Below, in pieces: positions 10,396-17,756 of a DNA stretch of 45,070 nt. The position numbers and the translations under genes were made by a program. Numbering within the stretch: the first letter of the stretch is position 1; every line of letters starts with the position of its first letter. The stretch is from Gammaproteobacteria bacterium (lineage in GTDB: Bacteria > Pseudomonadota > Gammaproteobacteria > Chromatiales > Chromatiaceae): assembly GCA_030066355.1 (NCBI GenBank), contig JASJBU010000005.1, forward strand, positions 1 through 45,070. Direction: 5' to 3'. The notes under the pieces were generated by a model. That model searched no databases. It was not told the DNA's origin and saw nothing but the letters and a program-made list of their open reading frames with translations.

Positions 10396-13073
10396 GGCAG
10401 TTCGATACGATAGATACCCGAGTGGCTTTCAGTCGGCTCGGTCTCGAATAGCGCGTCAACCCGCACATAGAGACGTCCGTTCCAATAGAATGGTAATCGC
10501 CACTGGGTGGCCTGTCCGATATGCTCGAACAGAGGATTCTGAAAATGACTGTCCCTGGCGATCAACAGACGATATCCCCAGGCACCCTCGACCCGACTCC
10601 AGTGAAAATCCATCCAGCCAGGTCCGAACAGGGGCCTGCCTAGGACCGGTACCGCTCGCGACTTTCTGTTGACCGGTAACTCATACATACCTGTCACTCC
10701 CTCCCGTCCGTAGGAATCAAGGCCGCGTATCGATAGCTGGTAGATACCAGGTTGAAGATTCTCTAGGGTAAGAGCAGCACCCTTCGTGGAATAGACTTCA
10801 ACGTCACCTCCACCAACCAAACCGAGTCGGGTGATGTAGCTCACAGCACCTTCCAGGACAGGCCATTGTAAGCTTACCGACCCCGCTTCGGCGGTACTGG
10901 GGAGCTGTGACAGATCAGGTGCCTCCAAGCGAGGCGGCAGCATGTGTAGACTATGCGAGCCAGCCGCCCCCGTTCGGCCATGGGCGTCAATGCCACTCAC
11001 CGACAGCTGGTATTCAGCCGGAGCTAGGTTCTCCAATGTAAAGCTCGGATCTTGAGAGCGGTGTTGCTTTAAAACAGCATCCGTTTCGCCGGTTAGAGAC
11101 AATCTAATACTGTAACTGTCTGCCCCTTCCAGTGTGGGCCATTGCAGGGTCACCGGACCGGGTTCGACTGCCGCCGGCAGGGACGTCAGGTCGGGGGCAG
11201 CCAACCTCGGCGGGTAGACGCGCAGGGTGTGCGCGCCAGTCGCACCCTCCCGGTCGTATACGTCGATGGCGCGGACCCCAAGTTGGTATGCCCCGGACGG
11301 CATATCTTCCAGGGTATAGGCCGGGTCGTCTGTCTCGCCTTCCAAAATCTTATTGTCATTATCTCCTGCTTGGAGCCTGATTCGGTAGCTCACCGCGTTG
11401 TCCAGTGCGGGCCATTGCAGGGTCACCGGACCGGGTTCGACCGCCGCCGGCAGGGACGTCAGGTCGGGGGCAGGCAACCTCGGCGGGTAGACGCGCAGGG
11501 CGTGCGCGCCACTCGCACCCTTACGGTTGTAGGCGTCGATGGCACGGACCCCAAGTTGGTATGCCCCGGACGGGATATCTTCCAGGGTATAGGCCGGGTC
11601 CTCTGTCTCTCCTTCCAAAATCTTATTGTCATTATCTCCTGCTTGGAGCCTGATCCGGTAGCTCACCGCGTTGTCCAGTGCGGGCCATTGCAGGGTCACC
11701 GGACCGGGTTCGACTGCCGTCGGCAGGGACGTCAGGTCGGGGGCAGCCAACCTCGGCGGGTAGACGCGCAAGGTGTGCGCGCCACTCGCACCCTCCCGGT
11801 CGTAGGCGTCGATGGCGCGGACCCCAAGTTGGTATGCCCCGGACGGCATATCTTCCAGGGTATAGGCCGGGTCCTCTGTCTCGCCCTCCAGTATGACCGC
11901 ATCCGTCTCCCCCGCGGCATGGAGCCTGATTCGGTAGCTCACCGCGTTGTCCAGTGCGGGCCATTGCAGGGTCACCGGACCGGGTTCGACCGCCGTCGGC
12001 AGGGACGACAAATCAGGCTCAACCAGTAGAGGCCGCATGTTCACCCGGAGTTTGTGCCGGGCCGTCAGGCCTTCCAGTCCCAGCTCATCTATGCCTCGTA
12101 AAGTCAGTTGGTAATCACCCGGCTGTAGAATCTCCATTGTTTGAGAGGTCATGTCTGTCAGGAGATCATAAATCACCAAACCTCCTTGATCCGTCTCGAG
12201 CAGTTTGATTCTGTAGCTTTTTGCCTCTGCCAAGGGCGGCCAGTTAAATTCCACTGAACCAGAGTCAACTTCGCCAGGGAGCGCGGATAAGTCCGGGGCG
12301 GGAAGTAATTTAGTGGGGGCTGCCGGAGGCTTACCGGGTTCGATCAAGGTGCCGAATCCGGCCGTCACCGAGATCGTCTCTCCCTCGGCGGCTACCGCTA
12401 CACCTCCCTCTGTGACCTCGTTGCGAGTCAATCCGCTTGGCGCTTCCACACCGATACGGAAGTCGGTACCCCGCACCATGGTCACAGCGGCGGGGGTATG
12501 GATTTCATAACGGGAGGCTTCCCCTTGCAGGGGTTTGACCCGGCTCTCAACCCGGCCCCGCTTCACCCTGAGGCGGGTATCGATCATGCCCGTATCGCCA
12601 AAGGCCGACAGGGTATCAAGGGTAATCTCACTCTGCGCCCCCAACAGCAGGCGTGAGCCATCGGCAAATCTGATGGACACTACGGCATCAGGCCCGGTTA
12701 CAATCCTATCACCGATCTGCAGTCTATCACTGACCCCAGGCAAGATCGGTTCCTGGTTTGCCATCCGGTAGAGACTCACCTCACCACGTAAAAAAACAAT
12801 CTCGGCTGCGGCTGGAGACTGCAGCAGCCAATCCAGTGGTATGCGGATCTCAGTCCCGATTGGAATCTGCCGATCCTCTTCGATTTCATTGTGCGCCTGC
12901 AGTTGTGCGGGGGTGATTTCCGGTATGAGATAGCGCGCACTGATGGCTGATAAAGTCTCTCCGGGACGGATTCGATAAACCCAGTCTTCAGCCTGTGAGA
13001 AGACCGGCATGATCAATAGTGTCAGCAGGGCAAATACCTGAAGACGGAGATAACACTTAACTGTGCTAGGCAT
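10386..13073 (-). CDS. Exported LysM-FecR protein with seven FN3-like repeats
   Basis: The predicted product has 895 residues. A signal peptide is followed by a LysM domain (about 30-75, YRIRPGETLSAIS) that may bind peptidoglycan. Next comes a FecR-type domain (about 95-240, including RGEVSLY, ADGSRLLLG and MVRGTDFRIGV). From about residue 258 to the end there are seven consecutive units of about 90 residues resembling fibronectin type III folds, each with a core such as TLQWPALDNAVSYRIRL and YQLGVRAIDAY. Units 2-5 are very similar and the outer ones are diverged. I start at MPSTVKCYLR, because the longer ORF adds 30 residues ahead of a clear signal peptide and runs into the upstream gene. 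The gene lies between a response regulator and a CHASE2 kinase. I infer it is an envelope sensor or scaffold for that pair; its function is not known. Confidence 0.9.
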   Translation of the reverse strand: MPSTVKCYLRLQVFALLTLLIMPVFSQAEDWVYRIRPGETLSAISARYLIPEITPAQLQAHNEIEEDRQIPIGTEIRIPLDWLLQSPAAAEIVFLRGEVSLYRMANQEPILPGVSDRLQIGDRIVTGPDAVVSIRFADGSRLLLGAQSEITLDTLSAFGDTGMIDTRLRVKRGRVESRVKPLQGEASRYEIHTPAAVTMVRGTDFRIGVEAPSGLTRNEVTEGGVAVAAEGETISVTAGFGTLIEPGKPPAAPTKLLPAPDLSALPGEVDSGSVEFNWPPLAEAKSYRIKLLETDQGGLVIYDLLTDMTSQTMEILQPGDYQLTLRGIDELGLEGLTARHKLRVNMRPLLVEPDLSSLPTAVEPGPVTLQWPALDNAVSYRIRLHAAGETDAVILEGETEDPAYTLEDMPSGAYQLGVRAIDAYDREGASGAHTLRVYPPRLAAPDLTSLPTAVEPGPVTLQWPALDNAVSYRIRLQAGDNDNKILEGETEDPAYTLEDIPSGAYQLGVRAIDAYNRKGASGAHALRVYPPRLPAPDLTSLPAAVEPGPVTLQWPALDNAVSYRIRLQAGDNDNKILEGETDDPAYTLEDMPSGAYQLGVRAIDVYDREGATGAHTLRVYPPRLAAPDLTSLPAAVEPGPVTLQWPTLEGADSYSIRLSLTGETDAVLKQHRSQDPSFTLENLAPAEYQLSVSGIDAHGRTGAAGSHSLHMLPPRLEAPDLSQLPSTAEAGSVSLQWPVLEGAVSYITRLGLVGGGDVEVYSTKGAALTLENLQPGIYQLSIRGLDSYGREGVTGMYELPVNRKSRAVPVLGRPLFGPGWMDFHWSRVEGAWGYRLLIARDSHFQNPLFEHIGQATQWRLPFYWNGRLYVRVDALFETEPTESHSGIYRIELPWR
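11128..12010 (-). repeat. Near-identical tandem repeats of 273-276 bp in the FecR/FN3 gene
   Basis: The string tccagtg(c/t)gggccattgc recurs at 11128, 11401, 11674 and 11950, giving periods of 273, 273 and 276 bases. Much of each unit between these points is nearly identical. Each unit encodes one FN3-like repeat, and one copy carries an extra codon (HAAGETDAVIL against QAGDNDNKIL). The high DNA identity points to recent duplication or gene conversion, and makes the copy number prone to change or mis-assembly. Confidence 0.93.
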
Positions 13074-13102
13074 AATCCCAACCAGACGCAATGGCCCCCA
13101 GT

Positions 13103-13795
13103 CTAGAGATCGGGTAGTTGTTCCAGTCGGTAGCCTTGATGATAGACAGCCTTCAACCGCCAACCATTTTCTGGCACCAGGCCCAGTTTACGTCGAAGCC
13201 GGCTGATATGAGTATCCACCGTACGCGTCACCAGCTCCGGCCCGAATCCCCAGATCGTCTCGAGGAGATGATCCCGGGATAGCAGACGACCCACGTTACT
13301 CAGCAACATCCAGGCCAGTTGGAACTCTTTTTCCGTCGTTTCCACCAATTGGCCTGCCCAAAAAATCTGTTTTGTCTCTTTGTCCAGTCTAAACTCACTG
13401 ATTTCAAGGATATCCTTGCGCAGATTACGCCCTGCATGGCGTCTTGCAAGGGCCTTCACGCGGGCCAGGGTGACTTCTTTGGAAACCGGTTTAGCCAGAT
13501 AATCATCAGCCCCTTTTTCCAATGCCTCGACGATATCCGCTTCGCTATCCCGATGGGTGATAAAAAAAACCGGGGTATCCAACTCTAATTCGTTTCGGAT
13601 CCAGGTCAGCAATTCGATACCGGATGACTTCGGCAACTCCCAGTCCATGATCAGCAGATCGTAACTCTCCTGACGCAAGGTCTTTATAAATGAGTCCGAA
13701 TTATCGAATGCATGGCAGATATGATCGTCAGCTTCCAACCACTCTTTCAGCACACTCGATTGCACCAGGTCGTCTTCTAAACAGGCGATACGCAT
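13103..13795 (-). CDS. OmpR/PhoB-family response regulator
   Basis: This is a 230-residue two-component response regulator. The receiver domain (about 1-120) has the acidic pair EDD (7-9), the phosphorylated aspartate D51 (MDW), a switch threonine in FFITHR, and K in LAKPVS. The C-terminal winged helix domain (about 130-225) is of OmpR type (TRTVDTHISRLRRKLG, HQGYRLEQL). It is the first gene of the operon with the LysM-FecR protein (30 bases downstream) and the CHASE2 kinase, which is its likely cognate kinase. The gene is preceded by a terminator that isolates it from the OmpA gene. Target promoters are unknown. Confidence 0.95.
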   Translation of the reverse strand: MRIACLEDDLVQSSVLKEWLEADDHICHAFDNSDSFIKTLRQESYDLLIMDWELPKSSGIELLTWIRNELELDTPVFFITHRDSEADIVEALEKGADDYLAKPVSKEVTLARVKALARRHAGRNLRKDILEISEFRLDKETKQIFWAGQLVETTEKEFQLAWMLLSNVGRLLSRDHLLETIWGFGPELVTRTVDTHISRLRRKLGLVPENGWRLKAVYHQGYRLEQLPDL

Positions 13796-13835
13796 TTGTC
13801 ATTACCCAATCTCGCGCTTGAGTGAAACCGCAAAT

Positions 13836-13872
13836 AAAAAGGCAGCGACACTGCAAGTGGTGTCGCTGCCAA
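13836..13872 (-). terminator. Strong intrinsic terminator after the OmpA gene
   Basis: An 11-bp perfect stem, GGCAGCGACAC with GTGTCGCTGCC, has an 8-base loop and is followed on the minus strand by TTTTTAT. It ends the OmpA-family transcript just before the response-regulator gene. An A/T run on the other side might let it act both ways, but no plus-strand gene runs into it. Confidence 0.9.
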
Positions 13873-13894
13873 TTTTTTCAATTGCAGCAGGTCA

Positions 13895-14779
13895 TTACTT
13901 CACCTGAAGCTCAACCCGACGGTTGCTCGCTCTACCTTCCGAGGTACTGTTATCCGCAATCGGCTGAGATTCACCCATGCCCTTGGAAGAGAGAGAACCA
14001 CTCTCCACACCCTGGCTCACCAGATAGTCGGCCACCGCCTGGGCGCGTTTCTCGGAAAGGGTCTGGTTATATGCGGCAGATCCGGAAGAGTCAGTATGCC
14101 CGATGACCTGAATGCCGCTGATATCCGCTCGAGACTTAAGGGAGCTCGCCACTCCGTCCAGAATGACCATGGATTCAGTAGTGAGCTGGTTGCTGTTCAG
14201 CTCGAAATTGACATTCCTCAGGATGATCTGACTGGCGCATCCCTTTGTATCCACCTTTGCACCAGCCGGTGTGCCGGGACACTGATCCTTATAGTCGGCC
14301 ACTCCATCGCCGTCAGAATCCAGCGCACAACCATTGGCATCGACCTTGGCTCCGGCAGGGGTTCCAGGACACTTATCCTTGGCATCGACCACGCCATCAC
14401 CGTCACTGTCCAAAGCGCATCCATCCGCATCGACCTTGGTCCCTTTCGGGGTGCCCGGGCATTTGTCTTTGTCATCGGTGACACCGTCGCCATCGGAATC
14501 CAACGCACAACCATCGGCATCAACCTTGGTACCTTCAGGCGTGTCCGGACATTTGTCGCTGGGATCTGCCACTCCATCACCATCAGCATCACCAAAGCAG
14601 GTTGGATCTATCGGGAACCCGGGATCTCGATAACTGGTGGTCCAGCATTCTCCATACCCAGTACGAACCACACTGCCCGGATCCGTGCCTTCATGTAGAA
14701 AGCCCTTCTCTGCAACTGCAGGTGCAGCCAGCACCATGGGTACCATTACCATCGCAAGTTTCTTCAATTGAGTCTGCAT
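13895..14779 (-). CDS. OmpA-family outer membrane protein with thrombospondin type 3 repeats
   Basis: This is an exported protein of about 294 residues. After the signal peptide (MQTQLKKLAM...APAVA) there is a short region, then four calcium-binding thrombospondin type 3 repeats of about 29 residues (DSDGDGV..KDKCPGTP.G.KVDA.GC). A C-terminal OmpA peptidoglycan-binding domain follows (VNFELNSNQLT, VIGHTDSSG, SNRRVELQVK). I start at 14779: it has ggagg five bases upstream and begins a clean signal peptide, whereas the ORF-track start adds 13 unlikely residues. There is no transmembrane beta-barrel of classical OmpA length; the repeats probably act as a rigid spacer to the cell wall. It is single-gene by context, closed by a strong terminator. 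Confidence 0.93.
   Translation of the reverse strand: MQTQLKKLAMVMVPMVLAAPAVAEKGFLHEGTDPGSVVRTGYGECWTTSYRDPGFPIDPTCFGDADGDGVADPSDKCPDTPEGTKVDADGCALDSDGDGVTDDKDKCPGTPKGTKVDADGCALDSDGDGVVDAKDKCPGTPAGAKVDANGCALDSDGDGVADYKDQCPGTPAGAKVDTKGCASQIILRNVNFELNSNQLTTESMVILDGVASSLKSRADISGIQVIGHTDSSGSAAYNQTLSEKRAQAVADYLVSQGVESGSLSSKGMGESQPIADNSTSEGRASNRRVELQVK
14238..14596 (-). repeat. Four tandem repeats of about 87 bp (thrombospondin type 3)
   Basis: Four successive units of about 87 bases encode DxDGDGV-x-DxxDxCPxTPxGxKVDxxGC blocks in the OmpA-family gene. The units are clearly related but have diverged at many third positions, so they look older than the FN3 repeats of the neighbouring FecR gene. Confidence 0.88.
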
Positions 14780-14872
14780 TCCGACCTCCAGATTGATGTT
14801 TGCAAACAAAATCTTCATTTATCCGCCTCTCACCCATTCATTATGGGAGCACTGATTGACTATGCACCTTTG

Positions 14873-15691
14873 TTAAGCAGCATTTTCCTTAAATAGGTGA
14901 ATATCCTGTTGCGGATAGGGAATACTAACACCTTCTTTGTCAAAAACGGCCTTGATCGCTTCCATCAAATCGGCACGAGTCGCCCAATAATCTCCGGTTT
15001 TGACCCAGGGCCGCACCGCAAAATCAACACTGCTCGCCCCCAGCTCCAGGAGCATTACATTGGGTGTAGGATCTTTCAGCACGGTCTCATTCGCCTCGAG
15101 GACACCCTTAATCAGGTCACGGGCCTTTTTGATGTCATCGTCATAGCCGATACCGATCACTAGATCGATACGTCGGGTATCCCGTGCCGAGTAGTTGACA
15201 ATGGTTCCGCCGTAGATTTGCGCATTTGGCATGGTCACTTCACGATTGTCACCGGTCTTCAATACTGTGTGGAAGATCCGAATCTCTTCCACCACTCCGG
15301 CTGTTCCACCAGCTTCAACGAAATCTCCCAACTTGAATGGACGGAAGATAATCAGCATCACACCCGCTGCAAAACTGGATAGCGAATCTTTCAATGCAAG
15401 GCCGACAGCCAAGCCTGCAGCACCCAAAATGGCCAGTGCTGATGTCGTATTGACGCCGAGTTGTTCCAAAGCGGCGAGCACAACGACTGCCAGCAGCGCG
15501 GCATAGGCGATGTTGCCGAGAAAGCTGACCAGCATCTGATCGACCTTGCTCTTGGTCATCACCTTTTCCAGAGCTCTGGACAAGAGGCGAGCAAGCCACT
15601 TACCGACTATGAATACCAGCAGCGCCAAAATGATTTTGGTGCCCCATGGGATCAGATAGGTGTTTAGGATCGTATCAAGGGATAATTCCAT
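14873..15691 (-). CDS. mscS: Small-conductance mechanosensitive channel MscS
   Basis: MscS opens under membrane tension to release solutes during hypo-osmotic shock. The 272-residue length is close to the 286 of the E. coli protein. There are three membrane helices within the first ~125 residues, the third with the Gly/Ala-rich pore pattern GAAGLAVGLALKDSLSSFAAG. The beta domain follows (FKLGDFVE, TMPNAQIYGGTIVNYS), and then the alpha-beta C-terminal vestibule domain. It lies between an OmpA-type protein and a YeaQ-like small membrane protein on the same strand, a plausible envelope or osmotic stress grouping, though the genes may be transcribed separately. Confidence 0.95.
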   Translation of the reverse strand: MELSLDTILNTYLIPWGTKIILALLVFIVGKWLARLLSRALEKVMTKSKVDQMLVSFLGNIAYAALLAVVVLAALEQLGVNTTSALAILGAAGLAVGLALKDSLSSFAAGVMLIIFRPFKLGDFVEAGGTAGVVEEIRIFHTVLKTGDNREVTMPNAQIYGGTIVNYSARDTRRIDLVIGIGYDDDIKKARDLIKGVLEANETVLKDPTPNVMLLELGASSVDFAVRPWVKTGDYWATRADLMEAIKAVFDKEGVSIPYPQQDIHLFKENAA

Positions 15692-15739
15692 TAAGCTCTC
15701 CTTCGAGTCGCTGATTGTTGTTGAATAAGGCTAGCGATT

Positions 15740-15985
15740 TCACAAGCCATGTTTGACAAAGCCTTTGGCAAACAGCGCTAGCATAGCGCTAATCATTGCT
15801 GCCACCAAACCACCAAAAAATCCACTCACCGGCATCCCCAATGCATAAAAGGCAAAACCGCCAAGCAAAGCGCCTATGACACCAACCAGCAGATCGATTA
15901 GCAAATCCCATCCTGCGCTGTTCGTAACCCGGCCAGCCAACCAACCTGCCATCAACCCGATAAAAAGAAAACCGAAGATGCTCAT
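15740..15985 (-). CDS. GlsB/YeaQ/YmgE-family small membrane protein
   Basis: This is an 81-residue, strongly hydrophobic protein with three predicted helices and the glycine-rich start typical of the transglycosylase-associated (YeaQ/YmgE/GlsB) family: GLMAGWLAGRV, then DLLVGVIGALLGGF. Members are often induced by stress and their biochemical role is unknown. It is 48 bases upstream of mscS on the same strand and could be co-transcribed with it. Confidence 0.85.
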   Translation of the reverse strand: MSIFGFLFIGLMAGWLAGRVTNSAGWDLLIDLLVGVIGALLGGFAFYALGMPVSGFFGGLVAAMISAMLALFAKGFVKHGL

Positions 15986-16156
15986 TCGGTGGATACCTGT
16001 GATATTTGTTGCCTATAGGATAAGTGAATCTACGATGGTTGCAGAAGTCACGAGCTGTGAAGAATTGTGAACTGAGATAAGATAACGGTTCATTTCTCTC
16101 GTCTCTGATTCACTGTCACTCACAAGACGACATCAAATTATGAAGTGTGGATTCAC

Positions 16157-16471
16157 ATGTCCGTTCTCATAGAATTCAGTCTGTTCCCGCTCGACCGGGG
16201 TGAGAGCCTGAGTGCCGAAGTCGCTCAGATCGTGGAGTTGATCAGACAGAGTGGTTATGACTATAAACTGACTGCGATGGGCACTATCGTGGAAACGCCC
16301 GAGGTGAATCAAGCCTTGACACTGGTTGAACAATCATACTCGATTCTGGAGAAAAACGGCTGCAATCGGGTCTATGCATCCATCAAAATGGACATACGGA
16401 AGGGTCGGAACGGCCGATTGGCGCAGAAAATCCAATCTATCGAGGATAGAATCGGCGAGGTCAACCAATGA
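16157..16471 (+). CDS. Thiamine-binding protein, MTH1187/YkoF-like (UPF0045)
   Basis: The roughly 104-residue product matches the UPF0045/MTH1187 family of small ferredoxin-fold proteins, some of which bind thiamine or HMP. Typical features are the start MSVLIEFSLFPLD, then YKLTAMGTIVE, and the end RVYASIKMDIRKGR. I prefer ATG at 16157 over the GTG 12 bases upstream in the ORF track because it begins with the family's usual residues; neither has a strong ribosome site. The stop overlaps the next start (ATGA), so it is translationally coupled to the HugZ-like gene. Confidence 0.85.
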   Translation: MSVLIEFSLFPLDRGESLSAEVAQIVELIRQSGYDYKLTAMGTIVETPEVNQALTLVEQSYSILEKNGCNRVYASIKMDIRKGRNGRLAQKIQSIEDRIGEVNQ

Positions 16472-17178
16472 CACCGAGCAATCAACAAGACCGAGCCAAC
16501 ACACTAGTACAAGCCGCTCGCCGACTCTGGTTCGGGAGCTATCACGGTATACTCTCGACCCACGCCAAGGCAGTCCCCGATTATCCTTTCGGGTCTCTGG
16601 TCACGATGTGCCGGGATTACGACGGTTATGCCCTGTTGCTACTCTCACATTTGGCTCAGCATACCCAAAACCTACACGACAATCCCCACTGCTCGATTCT
16701 CACGGTGGAGCTTAACCCTGCAAACATACAACAATCCGCTCGCCTGTCCTGTTTGGCCAGAGCCGAGCCGCTGAAGGATATCTCAACGCCCCTTCTCCGG
16801 CGGTATTATCGTTATTTTCCGGATTCCCGGGAGTACTACGAAAATCTGAATTTCAGATTTTACAGGCTGATCCCTCAGCGTTTCTATTTTGTTGGTGGTT
16901 TTGGTGCGACTCGTTGGTTCGATCCGAGTCGGATGCTCGCCAATCCTGCATTCTCAGACGACGAAGAGAACAAATGGCTCGATGTACTGAAGTCATCTTC
17001 CCAGATTTTCGAGAGTAATACTCAAACGACATCTCCGATTGGCATAGATCCTTTAGGTCTGGATCTCATGCAGGGGGAGACAATTTCCAGAATTATGTTC
17101 GCCGAACCCGTTTCTACTCTTGAGCAGGTGCTTGAATCTCTGCGTCAGATCGGCCATGGCGGAACAAAAAACACCTGA
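16468..17178 (+). CDS. HugZ-family pyridoxamine-oxidase-fold protein
   Basis: This is a 236-residue protein with the split-barrel FMN/haem-binding fold of the HugZ family. Recognisable segments are RRLWFGSYHGILSTHAKAVPDYPFGS, SHLAQHTQNL, ARLSCLARAEPL, YYRYFPDSREYY and FYRLIPQRFYFVGGFG. HugZ in Helicobacter and related bacteria degrades haem. Many gammaproteobacterial homologues have not been tested, so haem degradation here is only a family-level suggestion. The start overlaps the stop of the upstream thiamine-binding gene. Confidence 0.87.
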   Translation: MTPSNQQDRANTLVQAARRLWFGSYHGILSTHAKAVPDYPFGSLVTMCRDYDGYALLLLSHLAQHTQNLHDNPHCSILTVELNPANIQQSARLSCLARAEPLKDISTPLLRRYYRYFPDSREYYENLNFRFYRLIPQRFYFVGGFGATRWFDPSRMLANPAFSDDEENKWLDVLKSSSQIFESNTQTTSPIGIDPLGLDLMQGETISRIMFAEPVSTLEQVLESLRQIGHGGTKNT

Positions 17179-17313
17179 AGTTAGCCGCAAGATCCTATGT
17201 CCACGTGACTTATACCCGCACTAAAAATAGGGTAGAAATACCCAAGTATTTCGCATTAAGATTCCGTGCAAGAATTACCTACCATTTTACTAGGACATAT
17301 TAGGAGCAAGACC

Positions 17314-17613
17314 ATGACCGTAGAAATCCCTGAACGTGATGGTGACGGATATCTCACCGACATGAACCAATGGACCCCCGAAATAGCCAGAGCGATGGCG
17401 GCCGCGGATGACTTTGAACTGACAGACGAGCGCTGGGAGCATATCGAAAAGGCCCGTGAATATTACGAAGCCCATGCTGTAGTTCCACCCATCCGTAAGT
17501 TTTCCAAGTACATCGGGGCCGACAAAAAGGCCATGTTCGAGCTTTGGCTCACCGGTCCCATGAAGCCGATCACCAAATACGGTGGTCTGCCCAAGCCGAC
17601 CGGTTGCGTATAA
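17314..17613 (+). CDS. tusE: TusE/DsrC-family sulfur-relay protein with a single C-terminal cysteine
   Basis: This 99-residue protein belongs to the DsrC/TusE/RspA family, small sulfur carriers that take part in tRNA 2-thiouridine synthesis or in dissimilatory sulfur metabolism. The conserved C-terminal arm GGLPKPTGCV has the penultimate active cysteine. The second cysteine of true DsrC, about 11 residues earlier, is absent (KPITKYGGLP). That fits a TusE-like or regulatory member more than a classical DsrC. The start at 17314 has aggag seven bases upstream; the ORF track begins 48 bases too early. No tusBCD or dsr genes are next to it, and a strong hairpin follows. Confidence 0.88.
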   Translation: MTVEIPERDGDGYLTDMNQWTPEIARAMAAADDFELTDERWEHIEKAREYYEAHAVVPPIRKFSKYIGADKKAMFELWLTGPMKPITKYGGLPKPTGCV

Positions 17614-17655
17614 CGCTCTCATCACTGAGTATCGCCACCGACCTGACGAGCATTT

Positions 17656-17692
17656 GACAGGCCAGGGCCTAGATTTAGGACCTTGGCCTGTC
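17656..17692 (+). terminator. Hairpin after tusE, likely terminator
   Basis: GACAGGCCAGGGCCTA pairs with TAGG-A-CCTTGGCCTGTC: 16 pairs with one G-T pair and one bulged A, closing a four-base loop. The downstream tcgctttcccc is a poor T-run, so it may be a weak or assisted terminator or a transcript-end stabiliser. Confidence 0.6.
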
Positions 17693-17756
17693 TCGCTTTC
17701 CCCATCGTCACTGCTTCGGCTAACATACAGCCACCCACCCAGCAGAGACGACCCCC

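Noticed and set aside
10900-12010. Possible CRISPR array because of regular repeats
   Set aside because: The period is about 273 bases, the repeats are coding and continuous, and there are no short repeats with unique spacers.
11142-12029. Plus-strand ORF of 295 residues with internal repeats
   Set aside because: It is a shadow of the tandem repeats of the FecR/FN3 gene; a repeat length divisible by three keeps the antisense frame open too.
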